This document shows positions 23,972-33,597 of a stretch of 64,000 nucleotides of DNA, piece by piece. A program made the position numbers and the translations under genes. Origin of the DNA: Haloarcula sp. H-GB4. GTDB taxonomy: Archaea; Halobacteriota; Halobacteria; Halobacteriales; Haloarculaceae. The DNA lies in assembly GCF_030848575.1 (NCBI RefSeq), contig NZ_JAVDDX010000002.1, positions 1 to 64,000 of the forward strand. The letters run 5' to 3'. Position 1 is the stretch's first letter, and the number at the start of each line of letters is the position of its first letter. The notes under the pieces were generated by a model that was given only the letters and a program-made list of their open reading frames with translations, was not told where the DNA came from and made no database searches.

Positions 23972-24239
23972 CCTCGACTGTACATCGGTATTCACCGTGT
24001 TAGTCGTTGCGGGAGGGAGTTACGCTACTTACTAGTAGTGGCTGACACGTGCGGCTCAGGCGGAGATATTGACCCTGTGAATATGTCCCAACAGTGACGA
24101 ACCCCCATTTCGAAAACGGCAATCTGAGGTGCCTGAGACGAAAGATAACGATTAATGAGTGGTTACATAGTGGAAAATCTTTAGTCATGGCCCCCCAACG
24201 GAATGGTACGGCACCAGAGCTGGGGCCGAGGATTTCACA

Positions 24240-26138
24240 ATGACAGACAACGAACTAATCTGGCGAATCGCCGGTGGTTCCGGTGACGGAATCGACTCGA
24301 CAAGCCAGAACTTCGCGAAGGCCTTGATGTGGTCGGGGCTGAACGTGTTCACACATCGTCATTACCCGTCGCGTATCCGCGGCGGCCACACGTACGTAGA
24401 GGTACGTGCGAAGGACGAACCGGTACAGTCTCGCGGGGACGGCTACAACTTCCTGCTCGCACTGGGTGACTCGTTCGCCCGGAACCCGCAGGAAGAGGCC
24501 TACTACGGCAAAGAAGAGCTGAAACCGCTGTACGAGAACTTCGACGACCTCCGAGAGGGTGGCGTTCTCCTCTACGACGAGGGACTGCTCGACGACGAGG
24601 ACGTCGACGAGATCGGTCTCGAAGAGGCCGCCGAGGAGAACAACTGGCACGTCGTCCCGATGGACCTCCGCGGCATCGCCAAGGAGCACGGCCGCGAGAT
24701 CATGCGGAATACGGCCGGTATCGGCGCGACCGCAGCCATTCTCGACATCAGCACCGACGAGTTCGAGAAGCTCATCAAACAGAACATGAGCGGCGACATG
24801 CAGGAGGCGAATCTTAACGTCCTGCACGACGCCTACGACGCCGCCAGCGAACTCGATGTCGACCACGACATCGAGGTTCCTGAGGACTCCCACGACGAGG
24901 AGCAGGTCATTCTCTCGGGCTCGAACGCCATCTCCTATGGCGCAATCGACGAGGGCTGTCGCTTCATCTCGGGCTACCCCATGACTCCGTGGACCGACGT
25001 GTTCACGATCATGTCACAGCACCTGCCCGCGTTCGGCGGGATCTCCGAACAGGTCGAAGACGAGATCGCGGCCGCCGCACTGGCGCTCGGTGCGTCCCAC
25101 GCTGGCGTGAAAGCCATGTCCGGGTCCTCCGGTGGTGGCTTCGCGCTGATGTCCGAACCGCTCGGACTGGCAGAGATGACCGAGACGCCGATCGTGCTGG
25201 TCGAAGCGATGCGAGCCGGCCCCTCGACGGGAATGCCGACCAAGCCCGAGCAGGCTGACCTTGAGCACGTCCTGTACACGTCACAGGGCGACTCCGCCCG
25301 CGTCGTGTTCGCACCGGCGAACATCCGCGAGTGTTACACGCAGACACGCTCGGCGTTCCGCATCGCCTACGAGTACCAGATCCCGGCTATCGTCATCTAC
25401 GACCAGAAGATCCAAGGCGAACTCCGGAACCTCCCGGCCAGCCACTTCGACGAGGAACCGAACGCCGACCCCGGATCGGTCCTCACCGAAGAAGAGATTC
25501 AGGACGCAGCACACCACTCCTCCGGGAAGTTCCAGCGGTTCCTTCACGAACCCGAGGACGGCTCGAACGTCAGCCCGCGCTCCGTGCCGGGCCAGAAGGA
25601 CGGCCGTTTCCTCGCGACGGGCAACGAGCACAACCCATCGGGCCACATCAGCGAGGACCCCGAGAACCGCATCGCCCAGATGAACCGTCGACTCAACAAG
25701 CTCGACGACATTCGTGCTGATCTGGACGAGAACACGTCTCACCAGACCTATCACGGACCCGAGGACGCCGACTACGGCATCCTCGTGTGGGGCAGCCAGC
25801 AGGGGACCGTCTTCGAGGCCGTCGACCGACTCAACGAGAACGGCCATTCCGTGAAGGCGCTTGGCGTCTCCGACATGGCCCCGTACCCGAAGGAGGAAGT
25901 CTCCGAGTGGCTCGAATCAGTCGACGAGGCGCTTGTCGTCGAGATGAACGCGACGGCCCAGTTCCGCGGTCTGACCCAGAAGGAACTCGGCAAGTACGGC
26001 GACAAGATGTCGAGCCTCCTGAAGTACAACGGCAACCCCTTCGAGCCCGCCGAGATCGTCGACGGGTTCGAATCCAGCATCGACGGCGAGGAACTCGCCG
26101 CGAGCAACATGAAGTACGTACCCGCGGCAGGTGACTAA
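24240..26138 (+). CDS. porA: 2-oxoacid:ferredoxin oxidoreductase alpha subunit (pyruvate type)
   Basis: 632 residues. The N-terminal gamma domain (about 1-190) shows WRIAGGSGDGIDSTSQNFAKAL and HYPSRIRGGHTYVEVRA; the alpha domain (about 210-600) shows SGSNAISYGAIDEGCRFISGYPMTPWTDV and GGGFALMSEPLGLAEMTETPIVLV. With the beta subunit it converts pyruvate (or another 2-oxoacid) plus CoA to acyl-CoA, CO2 and reduced ferredoxin, the haloarchaeal replacement for a pyruvate dehydrogenase complex. Lengths 632/312 match the pyruvate enzyme of Halobacterium better than the shorter 2-oxoglutarate one; that is why I propose por. Three bases separate it from porB. Confidence 0.8.
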   Translation: MTDNELIWRIAGGSGDGIDSTSQNFAKALMWSGLNVFTHRHYPSRIRGGHTYVEVRAKDEPVQSRGDGYNFLLALGDSFARNPQEEAYYGKEELKPLYENFDDLREGGVLLYDEGLLDDEDVDEIGLEEAAEENNWHVVPMDLRGIAKEHGREIMRNTAGIGATAAILDISTDEFEKLIKQNMSGDMQEANLNVLHDAYDAASELDVDHDIEVPEDSHDEEQVILSGSNAISYGAIDEGCRFISGYPMTPWTDVFTIMSQHLPAFGGISEQVEDEIAAAALALGASHAGVKAMSGSSGGGFALMSEPLGLAEMTETPIVLVEAMRAGPSTGMPTKPEQADLEHVLYTSQGDSARVVFAPANIRECYTQTRSAFRIAYEYQIPAIVIYDQKIQGELRNLPASHFDEEPNADPGSVLTEEEIQDAAHHSSGKFQRFLHEPEDGSNVSPRSVPGQKDGRFLATGNEHNPSGHISEDPENRIAQMNRRLNKLDDIRADLDENTSHQTYHGPEDADYGILVWGSQQGTVFEAVDRLNENGHSVKALGVSDMAPYPKEEVSEWLESVDEALVVEMNATAQFRGLTQKELGKYGDKMSSLLKYNGNPFEPAEIVDGFESSIDGEELAASNMKYVPAAGD

Positions 26139-26141
26139 CCT

Positions 26142-27080
26142 ATGAGTGCATTCTCAGCAATCAACGAAGAACGCGAAATCGAGCGCGACGAGTTTACACC
26201 CGGCATCGAACCCCAGGCGACCTGGTGTCCGGGCTGTGGCGACTTCGGCGTCCTCAAGGCGCTGAAGCAGGCCATGCCGGAAGTCGGCAAGAACCCCGAC
26301 GAGGTCGCGCTGTTCACCGGTATCGGGTGTTCGGGGAAGCTCAACAGCTACTTCAACAGCTACGGCTTCCACACCATCCACGGCCGCTCGCTGCCCGTCG
26401 CCCGGGCCGCGAAGCTCGCCAACCCTAACCTCGAAGTCATCGCAGCCGGTGGGGATGGCGACGGCTACGGTATCGGTGGGAACCACACCATCCACACGGC
26501 TCGTGAGAACCACGATATGACGTATATCGTGTTCAACAACGAGATCTTCGGGCTGACAAAGGGCCAGACATCCCCGACATCGCCGAAGGGCCACAAGTCA
26601 AAGACACAGCCCCACGGCTCGGCGAAGTCGCCGATCCGCCCCCTGTCCCAGCAGCTCAACGCCGGCGCGACCTACATCGCCCGGACCGCGGCTGTCAACC
26701 CGAACCAGGCAAAGGAAATCATCGCGGAAGCCATCGAGCACGACGGCTTCGCACACATCGACTTCCTGACCCAGTGTCCGACCTGGAACAAGGACGCGAA
26801 ACACTACGTCCCGTACACGGACGTCCAGCAGTCCGACGAGTTCGACTTCGACGTCTCGGACCGCGCGGAAGCCGCCGAGATGATGCGAAAGACCGAGGAG
26901 CGACTGTACGAGGGCGAAGTGCTCACCGGTCGGATGTATATCGAAGACGAGCGCCCGTCCTACGGCCAGGAGAAGCGCCAGATCGGTGAGATGCCAGAGG
27001 AACCGCTCGCAGAGCGGTACTTCGACGAGGACGCCGAGTGGGAGCGGACCTACGACAACCTCCTCGAACACCACAAATAA
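26142..27080 (+). CDS. porB: 2-oxoacid:ferredoxin oxidoreductase beta subunit (pyruvate type)
   Basis: 312 residues. TPP- and Fe-S-binding subunit: TWCPGCGDFGVLKAL near residue 26, IGCSGKLNSY, and the TPP/Mg motif GGDGDGYGIGGNH followed by YIVFNNEIFGLTKGQTSPTSPKG. It holds the thiamine pyrophosphate and carries out decarboxylation. Directly behind porA with a three-base gap, so one operon. An Lrp-type regulator gene follows after about 85 bases. Confidence 0.82.
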   Translation: MSAFSAINEEREIERDEFTPGIEPQATWCPGCGDFGVLKALKQAMPEVGKNPDEVALFTGIGCSGKLNSYFNSYGFHTIHGRSLPVARAAKLANPNLEVIAAGGDGDGYGIGGNHTIHTARENHDMTYIVFNNEIFGLTKGQTSPTSPKGHKSKTQPHGSAKSPIRPLSQQLNAGATYIARTAAVNPNQAKEIIAEAIEHDGFAHIDFLTQCPTWNKDAKHYVPYTDVQQSDEFDFDVSDRAEAAEMMRKTEERLYEGEVLTGRMYIEDERPSYGQEKRQIGEMPEEPLAERYFDEDAEWERTYDNLLEHHK

Positions 27081-27164
27081 CGCTCGCTGCCGGACTACGG
27101 ATACCCCCCGAACGTGGGTTTCTGGTTCGGAAGATATTTTTTCATGCACCGAAAAGATTAGTCC

Positions 27165-27593
27165 ATGAGTGCCGAGTCTACGGAGCGTCGAATCCTGTCG
27201 GTCCTTGAAGAGGACGCACAGGCCTCGTACGCAGAAATCGCGGAGCGAGCGGAGGTATCGAAGCCGACAGTCCGGAAATACATTCAGAAACTCGAAGAGG
27301 AGGGCGTCATCGTCGGCTACTCCGCCGATGTCGACCCGAAGAAGCTGGCGGGCCAGTCGATTGCACTAGTTGGGATCGACATCGCGAGCGACTGCTACGT
27401 TGAGGCCACGCGGAACCTCAAAGAGATTCCGGAGATGGAGGAGCTGTACACGTCTAGCGGCGACCATATGCTGATGGCAGAAGTTCGGGCGATGGATGGG
27501 GACTCGCTGGCGGACGTGATCGAAGACAAAATCCTCGCCCTTGACGGCGTTACCGCCGCGCATCCGTCGTTTCTGCAGGAACGGCTGAAGTAA
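27165..27593 (+). CDS. Lrp/AsnC family regulator
   Basis: 142 residues: N-terminal winged helix (RRILSVLEEDAQASYAEIAERAEVSKPTVRKYIQKLEEEGVIVGY) and C-terminal RAM domain (SIALVGIDIASDCYVEATRNLKEIPEMEELYTSSGDHMLMAEVRA). It sits just behind porAB on the same strand, which suggests it senses an amino acid or nutrient state linked to this step, but it has its own leader with an AT-rich element at about 27131-27140. It is a different paralogue from the Lrp at 10790-11284. Confidence 0.85.
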   Translation: MSAESTERRILSVLEEDAQASYAEIAERAEVSKPTVRKYIQKLEEEGVIVGYSADVDPKKLAGQSIALVGIDIASDCYVEATRNLKEIPEMEELYTSSGDHMLMAEVRAMDGDSLADVIEDKILALDGVTAAHPSFLQERLK

Positions 27594-27597
27594 CGGG

Positions 27598-27602
27598 TTT
27601 TT
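27598..27602 (+). terminator. Oligo-T termination signal after lrp
   Basis: A T5 run directly after GC-rich DNA behind the Lrp stop codon. Archaeal transcription ends at T-tracts, helped by aCPSF1. Confidence 0.35.
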
Positions 27603-27628
27603 AGACGCTCCAGTGCTGACTGCACGGT

Positions 27629-29344
27629 ATGCTTTCTCGGCTGGTGCTCGGACTCGGGCCGACGGCCGCGGACCTTCTCGACGCGATTAGCGACGCCCGC
27701 GGCGAGCTGGCAGTCGTGACCCGGGATGAGCACCGTGCTGAAACGCTCCGGGCGGACGGTATCAACGTGCTCGAAGCCGACCCGGCCGACCCGTCTGTTC
27801 TCGCCAACCTCGACCTTCACCCCGAGAGCGTCATCGTCGCTAGCGAGGATCCCGAACAGAACGCCGACACGACAACGGCTGCCCGCGACTGCTTTCCCGA
27901 CGCGTTCCTCCTCGCATACGCCGGCCGCGGCGCGACAGCCGACCAGCGCGACCGACTTGACAGCGTGGCGGACCGACTGGTCACACCGGAGGCCGTCGTC
28001 ACCGGCTACGTTACCCAGTCGGTCGGTGACGAGGGAACGCGGGCCAGACAGCTCCATCAGGTTCTCCGGGACATTGACGACCATCTCGCTGTCGTCACGC
28101 ACGACAATCCCGACCCTGACGCGATTGCCAGCGCTGTCGCCCTCGGCGCGCTCGCTGAACGAGCTGACTGCGAGGTGACGCTCTGTTACTACGGGGAGAT
28201 TTCCCATCAGGAGAACCGGGCGTTTGTCAACCTCCTCGAATTCGACCTCCGGAACCTCGATGCCGATTCACCGGACGAACTGGAAGCGTTCGACGCGTTC
28301 GCACTAGTCGATCACTCCAGAGCCGGTGTCAACGACCAGCTCCCGCCGGAGACTCCCATCGATATCGTTATCGACCATCATCCGCCACGCGTTCCGATCG
28401 AAGCCCGCTTTGTCGATCTTCGGAGCGGCGTCGGGGCGACGAGCACACTGCTAGTCGACTACCTCCAGCGGTTCAACGTCGACATTCCAACACACATCGC
28501 AACGGGCCTGCTGTTTGGTATCCAAGTCGACACGAAAGACTTCCGGCGGGAAGTCGCTGCCGCGGACTTCGAGGCCGCCGCGCATCTTGTGACAAACGCC
28601 GACATGGCGACGCTCCAGCGCATCGAAGACCCGAGCGTGAGCCCGGAGACGCTGTCGGTCATCGGCCGCGCGATTGCGAACCGTGACCAGGAAGGGTCAG
28701 TGCTTCTGACCGGCGTCGGCGAGATCAGTGACCGGGACGCGCTCGCGCAGGCGGCTGACAGGTTACTCGACCTCGAAGGCGTCCAGGCGACGATGGTGTA
28801 CGGCGTCGTCGATGGGACGATATACGCATCTGCTCGGGCACGTGGGGCGGATATCGACCTTGGCGAGGCGCTGCGGGATGCCTTCGGACAGATCGGGTCC
28901 GCCGGCGGTCACGCCGATATGGCGGGTGCACAGATTGATCTAGGGATGATCACCGTCGACGACCGCGAGGAATCGCTGGAAGAGATTGTCCGCTCTATCG
29001 TCTCAAATCGGTTTCTCGACGCGATCCAGTCGCGGTCCCACCGGCTGCTCGGACGTGTCTATGCCCGCGCTGACTACGACGTGGCCGCGTTCACGGAGTC
29101 GACGGCGCTTAGTCAGGACAGCGAAGACACCCCAGCGACGGCCGAAGGTGCATCTGGGGAGTCTGGCGACGACAGCACAGCGGACTGGAACAGCGATGTG
29201 ATGTTCCTAGAGAACGGTGACGAGGGCAGTGGCGGCGAGTCAAAACAAGCGGATGACGCGGCTGATCCGACGGACGACGAGACAGAACAAGGAGAGGACA
29301 GCCCGGAAACACTCGTCGAACCCGACGACAGCGAACCGCTGTAG
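27629..29344 (+). CDS. NAD-binding plus DHH phosphoesterase protein
   Basis: 571 residues in three parts. Residues 1-130 resemble a Rossmann-type TrkA-N domain (LVLGLGPTAADLLDAI), residues 140-330 a DHH domain with THDNPDPDAIASAVAL, FALVDHSR and IDHHPPRVPI, and 350-480 a DHHA1 domain with GSAGGHADMAGAQIDL. The final 90 residues are acidic and low complexity. Proteins of this build are haloarchaeal/archaeal relatives of RecJ and nano-RNase/c-di-AMP phosphodiesterases. Substrate is not known. A CBS-domain gene follows, which may respond to adenylates. Confidence 0.85.
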   Translation: MLSRLVLGLGPTAADLLDAISDARGELAVVTRDEHRAETLRADGINVLEADPADPSVLANLDLHPESVIVASEDPEQNADTTTAARDCFPDAFLLAYAGRGATADQRDRLDSVADRLVTPEAVVTGYVTQSVGDEGTRARQLHQVLRDIDDHLAVVTHDNPDPDAIASAVALGALAERADCEVTLCYYGEISHQENRAFVNLLEFDLRNLDADSPDELEAFDAFALVDHSRAGVNDQLPPETPIDIVIDHHPPRVPIEARFVDLRSGVGATSTLLVDYLQRFNVDIPTHIATGLLFGIQVDTKDFRREVAAADFEAAAHLVTNADMATLQRIEDPSVSPETLSVIGRAIANRDQEGSVLLTGVGEISDRDALAQAADRLLDLEGVQATMVYGVVDGTIYASARARGADIDLGEALRDAFGQIGSAGGHADMAGAQIDLGMITVDDREESLEEIVRSIVSNRFLDAIQSRSHRLLGRVYARADYDVAAFTESTALSQDSEDTPATAEGASGESGDDSTADWNSDVMFLENGDEGSGGESKQADDAADPTDDETEQGEDSPETLVEPDDSEPL

Positions 29345-29351
29345 GCGAGCC

Positions 29352-29357
29352 TTTTTT
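29352..29357 (+). terminator. Oligo-T signal after the DHH gene
   Basis: T6 tract eight bases past the stop codon of the DHH gene and before the CBS gene start, so the two genes may be transcribed separately. Confidence 0.35.
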
Positions 29358-29382
29358 GCTGTCGGTTGAGAACTCCGTGCCG

Positions 29383-30174
29383 ATGGAGGACTCGAATCGG
29401 CCGACGGTCGGAGACTATATGACACGCGAGGTTGCCACCGTCGAACTCGATGACACCGTCGGGGAGGTCGCCCGACGAATCGCCGATAATGACCACTTCA
29501 GCGGGTTTCCGGTGACTGACGGTCGCCGTGTTGAGGGGTTCGTCAGCGCGCGCGACCTGCTGCTCGCAGAGGACCATGAGCCGATGTTCCGCGTGATGAC
29601 CGACGACATCCTTGTCGCGCACCCGGACATGGCCGTGCAGGACGCAGCGCGCGTTATCCTGCGGTCGGGTATCCAGAAACTCCCGGTTGTCGACGACGCT
29701 GGCCACCTCGTCGGGATCATCTCAAACGCCGACGTGATCCGCTCGCAGATCGAGCGGGCGACACCGGGCAAAGTAGACAAGCTCGGCCGGACGCTCGAGA
29801 ATATCCACGGGATCACGACACACGAAGGCCGCCGTGAGGTGGACCTCGATGACCTGACGCCAACACAGACAACTGTGTACGCCGACGAACTCGAAGGCCG
29901 GGTGTACGAACTGGAACGGGGACTGGCGGAACCACTCGTCGTCATCGACAACGGCGGAGACCTCCTGCTGGCGGATGGCCATCACCGCGTGAAAGCCGCT
30001 GCTAGACTCGACATCGACGAGATGGACGCCTACGTCATCGTCCTCGACGAGACGGTCGAACTGGGGATGGCCGAGACGGCCGCAGACTCCGACCTAGAGT
30101 CAATCGACGATATCGAGGTCGTCGACTACGCGCACCACCCGCTCGTCCAGACGACAGAACGACTCCAAGACTAG
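29383..30174 (+). CDS. CBS-pair plus ParB-like nuclease domain protein
   Basis: 263 residues from ATG at 29383 (MEDSNRPTVGDYMTREVATV). Two CBS repeats occupy residues 10-130 (VTDGRRVEGFVSARDLLL and IQKLPVVDDAGHLVGIISNADVI). Residues 140-235 form a ParB/Srx-like domain with LEGRVYELERGLAEPLVVIDNGGDLLLADGHHRVKAA. CBS pairs usually bind adenosine nucleotides; ParB-like domains bind nucleotides or act on phosphates. The combination recurs in archaea, with no assigned reaction. It follows the DHH gene with 38 bases between. Confidence 0.82.
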   Translation: MEDSNRPTVGDYMTREVATVELDDTVGEVARRIADNDHFSGFPVTDGRRVEGFVSARDLLLAEDHEPMFRVMTDDILVAHPDMAVQDAARVILRSGIQKLPVVDDAGHLVGIISNADVIRSQIERATPGKVDKLGRTLENIHGITTHEGRREVDLDDLTPTQTTVYADELEGRVYELERGLAEPLVVIDNGGDLLLADGHHRVKAAARLDIDEMDAYVIVLDETVELGMAETAADSDLESIDDIEVVDYAHHPLVQTTERLQD

Positions 30175-30249
30175 TCCCCAGCGGTGTGACTGACGGTAGC
30201 ATCCCTCGTTGCCCGAACCTTCTTACTAAATCATGACATACACCGCAGT

Positions 30250-31953
30250 ATGTTCGACGAGTCAGACCTCCAACGCATCCGCGAGCAGAAAGACGAGTGG
30301 GAAGCCGAGACGCTGGACCCCGTGCTGGACGCCTACGGCGAACGCAAAGAACAGTTCGCAACGGTATCAAACCTCGATGTAGACCGGCTGTACACGCCAC
30401 GTGACGTGGATGACCTCGATTATGAGGAAGACATCGGCTTCCCCGGCGAGGAGCCGTTCACACGCGGTGTCTATCCGACAATGTACCGCGGCCGGCAGTG
30501 GACGATGCGACAGTTCGCGGGCTTCGGGACCGCTGACGAGACCAATGAGCGGTTCCACTACCTCATCGACGAAGGCCAGACCGGGCTCTCGACGGCCTTC
30601 GATATGCCGACGCTGATGGGGATTGACTCTGACGACGTGATGGCCGACGGCGAGGTGGGCAAGGAGGGTGTTGCCGTCGACACGCTTGCCGACATGGAGC
30701 GACTGTTCGACGGCATCGATCTCGGGGAGGTCTCGACATCGTTTACCATCAACCCCAGCGCTCCCGTCATCTATGCGATGTACATCGCGCTGGCCGACCA
30801 GCAGGGCGTCCCACGCGAGGAAATCCGTGGGACGCTCCAGAACGATATGTTCAAGGAGTTCATCGCACAGAAGGAGTGGGTAATTCCGCCGGAGCCGTCG
30901 CTGAAGCTCGTCACCGACACCATCGAGTTCGCCAGTCAGGAGACGCCGAAGTTCAAGCCCATCTCGGTGTCGGGGTATCACATCAGGGAGGCCGGCTCGA
31001 CAGCCGTACAGGAACTCGCGTTCACCCTCGCGGACGGCTTCGCCTACGTCGAGGACTGCTTGAATCGCGGGCTTGAGGTCGACGAGTTCGCCCCACAGCT
31101 CTCCTTTTTCTTCAATTCGCACAACTCCATGTTCGAGGAGATCGCGAAGTTCCGCGCAGCCCGGCGTATCTACGCCCGCGTGATGGACGACTGGTACGAC
31201 GCGGAGGCCGACGCGAGCAAGCAACTGAAGTTCCACACCCAGACCGCCGGACAGTCACTGACCGCCCAGCAACCGCTGAACAACATCGTCCGCGTGACGA
31301 TTCAGGCCCTCGCTGGTGTGCTGGGCGGGACCCAGAGCCTGCACACCAACAGCTTCGACGAGGCGCTGGCGCTCCCGTCCGAGCAGGCCGTTCGCGTCGC
31401 GCTCCGGACACAGCAGATCATCGCGGAAGAGTCGGGGGCCGCCGACATTGTCGACCCGATGGGCGGCAGTTTCGCCATCGAGTCACTGACCGACGAGGTC
31501 GAAGAAAAGGCAATGGCCTACATCAATCATATCAGAGACGAACTCGGCGACGGGTCGGTCCGCGACGGCGTCATTCAGGGAATACAGGACGGCTATTTCC
31601 AGCGTGAAATTCAGGACGCCGCCTACGAGTACCAGCAGCGCGTCGAGAGCGAGGAAGAAGTCATGGTCGGCGTCAACAAGTACACCGTGGAAGAGGACAC
31701 CGAACCCGAGATTCTCACCGTCGACGAGGACGTACAGGAACGCCAGCGAGACAAGCTCGCGACGGTCAAGGCAGAGCGAGACGACGCGGCCGTGGAAGCG
31801 GCCCTCGACGAACTGCAGCAAGTGATTACCGACGGCGGGAACGTCATGCCCGTCATCATCGACGCGGTGAAAGCCTATGCGACGATGGGCGAGATCATGG
31901 CTGTCTTCGAGGCAGAATACGGGAGCTATCAGGAGACGGCAAGCGTCGCGTGA
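30250..31953 (+). CDS. mcmA: Methylmalonyl-CoA mutase large subunit (no B12 domain)
   Basis: 567 residues, covering the (beta/alpha)8 substrate-binding domain of acyl-CoA mutases: RGVYPTMYRGRQWTMRQFAGFGTA, TAFDMPTLMGIDSD, SVSGYHIREAGSTAVQELAFTL and HTQTAGQSLTAQQPLNNIVRV. It rearranges methylmalonyl-CoA and succinyl-CoA in propionate and acetate assimilation. The C-terminal B12-binding DxHxxG domain is absent, so a separate small subunit encoded elsewhere must supply cobalamin. This is the usual archaeal split form. A TATA-like AT run is seen about 25 bases before the start. Confidence 0.93.
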   Translation: MFDESDLQRIREQKDEWEAETLDPVLDAYGERKEQFATVSNLDVDRLYTPRDVDDLDYEEDIGFPGEEPFTRGVYPTMYRGRQWTMRQFAGFGTADETNERFHYLIDEGQTGLSTAFDMPTLMGIDSDDVMADGEVGKEGVAVDTLADMERLFDGIDLGEVSTSFTINPSAPVIYAMYIALADQQGVPREEIRGTLQNDMFKEFIAQKEWVIPPEPSLKLVTDTIEFASQETPKFKPISVSGYHIREAGSTAVQELAFTLADGFAYVEDCLNRGLEVDEFAPQLSFFFNSHNSMFEEIAKFRAARRIYARVMDDWYDAEADASKQLKFHTQTAGQSLTAQQPLNNIVRVTIQALAGVLGGTQSLHTNSFDEALALPSEQAVRVALRTQQIIAEESGAADIVDPMGGSFAIESLTDEVEEKAMAYINHIRDELGDGSVRDGVIQGIQDGYFQREIQDAAYEYQQRVESEEEVMVGVNKYTVEEDTEPEILTVDEDVQERQRDKLATVKAERDDAAVEAALDELQQVITDGGNVMPVIIDAVKAYATMGEIMAVFEAEYGSYQETASVA

Positions 31954-32027
31954 CTGTCAGATCACACGCTCCACTGTCGCTTTAACCACTGTTTCAAAGG
32001 ATGAAGTGACCCTTCCATCATTCCCTT

Positions 32028-33431
32028 TCACGCACACTGATACGACCCGAGCTGTTCCCGGTCAACGGATTCGGGTCCGCTCAGGTTCGTCGACTCGGTC
32101 AGGAAGATCAACTCCACGCGTTCCATCGTGTCGTCGTGGCTTTGATTCCACCGGGAACACAGATACGTTGCGAGCGACCGTCGAAGACTGGGTTCGTGAC
32201 GGGCTGTCCCGAGGAACTTCTTCCAGCGCTGGTTCGGGAACCGGTCGGACACCTCCGGCGGCCGAGAGAGATTGACTGTTTCCCCGGTAAGCGCATCGAC
32301 CCGGTTCCCGGACTCCAGAGGTGCCGGGGCCGCGTACCACCACGTTTCCTGTGGTGGATCTGGCGCGAACATATTCCAGCTCCGGTCCTCGATTCTGTCC
32401 GGCGTCCCCGTCGGTGCGGCAACGAAGCCGACCGCGACAGCGTTGAGAAGGACAATCGCGACGATACCGAGCACCGCTAGCGACTGTGTCGTCGTAGGGA
32501 ACCAGGCCTGCGGGGGACCTGTCGCGGACTCCGGCCACCGCGGGCGCAATGCTTCGATAGCGGTGGGCCAGCGATCCGCGAGCGCGTCCCAGAACGACGG
32601 CGGAAAAAACAGGACCAGTCCGAGAATCGAGACGAGCGGGAACACGCCAAGAAGGAACGAGAGTGCGATACAGATATGGGCGGTAACGAACGCCACGACC
32701 AAGCCTGTCCGATATCGCCCGGTCCAGATGAGCAACAGCGGGGACCCAACGAGCAAGCCGAGCCAGAGCCAGTTCCCCAGTACCAGCGCCGGGTCCCAGC
32801 CCGCGACCACGTCACCGGCGCGGACAGTGAGATGATCCAGTTGGAACACGTACCGTACCGCAGTGCCACGGTGCCAGTACGTACCGCGAAACTTTATCAG
32901 GCTGTTCGTCACGTACACGGCCAGCACTTGCAGGAGGATGCCTGCAGTGCCGGCGGTGGCGACCCGTGTCGCAGACTCTGGCAGCTCATCGTCCCAGCCA
33001 CATCCGAGCGGAAGCAGGAGACTCCAGAACAGCAGCCGGCGAAGCAGTGTATCGCCGGCATTGAGGACGACGGGGTTCCGAAGCTGTATTGAGACGAGCA
33101 AGATGAACGCGATGCCCGCGCTCAGGCGAGGGCGGTAGCCGACAACCAGCGCCACTCCTGCAAGCGCCGTCAGTCCGAGGGCCACCAGTGGGAGCCAAGC
33201 AGCCCCCGAGACAGCAAGCGGTGACATGTCTCCCAACACCGGATACAGTTCAGTCAGTGTTGAGCGTGGGAGCACGCCGCTATCGGTGTAAAACGCGCCG
33301 AGATCCGACCACCGCAGAGCGATGTCGGCGAGGAGACACAGCCCAAGCGCCACTCTGAACGCTGCGAGCGCACGTCGGTCGATAGCGATTCGGCGGGCTA
33401 GCCACTGGTGGAGGGCAAATTCGGGACGCAT
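32028..33431 (-). CDS. HTTM domain membrane protein
   Basis: 467 residues with multiple hydrophobic helices across residues 20-330. The horizontally transferred transmembrane (HTTM) domain, related to vitamin K-dependent gamma-carboxylase, is recognisable from RRALAAFRVALGLCLLADIALR, FYTDSGVLPRS, and IKFRGTYWHRGTAVRYVFQLDHLTV near residue 180-205. The C-terminal 130 residues are outside the membrane (MFAPDPPQETWWY region). The role in haloarchaea is unknown; the lysine used by carboxylases cannot be judged without alignment. Alone on its strand, convergent with the mutase gene. Confidence 0.82.
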   Translation of the reverse strand: MRPEFALHQWLARRIAIDRRALAAFRVALGLCLLADIALRWSDLGAFYTDSGVLPRSTLTELYPVLGDMSPLAVSGAAWLPLVALGLTALAGVALVVGYRPRLSAGIAFILLVSIQLRNPVVLNAGDTLLRRLLFWSLLLPLGCGWDDELPESATRVATAGTAGILLQVLAVYVTNSLIKFRGTYWHRGTAVRYVFQLDHLTVRAGDVVAGWDPALVLGNWLWLGLLVGSPLLLIWTGRYRTGLVVAFVTAHICIALSFLLGVFPLVSILGLVLFFPPSFWDALADRWPTAIEALRPRWPESATGPPQAWFPTTTQSLAVLGIVAIVLLNAVAVGFVAAPTGTPDRIEDRSWNMFAPDPPQETWWYAAPAPLESGNRVDALTGETVNLSRPPEVSDRFPNQRWKKFLGTARHEPSLRRSLATYLCSRWNQSHDDTMERVELIFLTESTNLSGPESVDREQLGSYQCA

Positions 33432-33597
33432 CTGTGGGGAGGGCGACGAGACACCGACTTGATGTCTCGTAGCTGACTAGGAGCCGATTATCAGTCGTAT
33501 TAAATTAAAGTAACGGAACATAGGAATCAGGCAGCAGAAGGCCGGAAAAGGGTACTATCAGTCGCTTATACAGCAGCGTATGATGTCACACCGCCCC

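Noticed and set aside
26041-26100. tRNA T-loop-like word (GGTTCGAATCC) in porA
   Set aside because: Inside an intact coding region and without an acceptor stem or D-arm.
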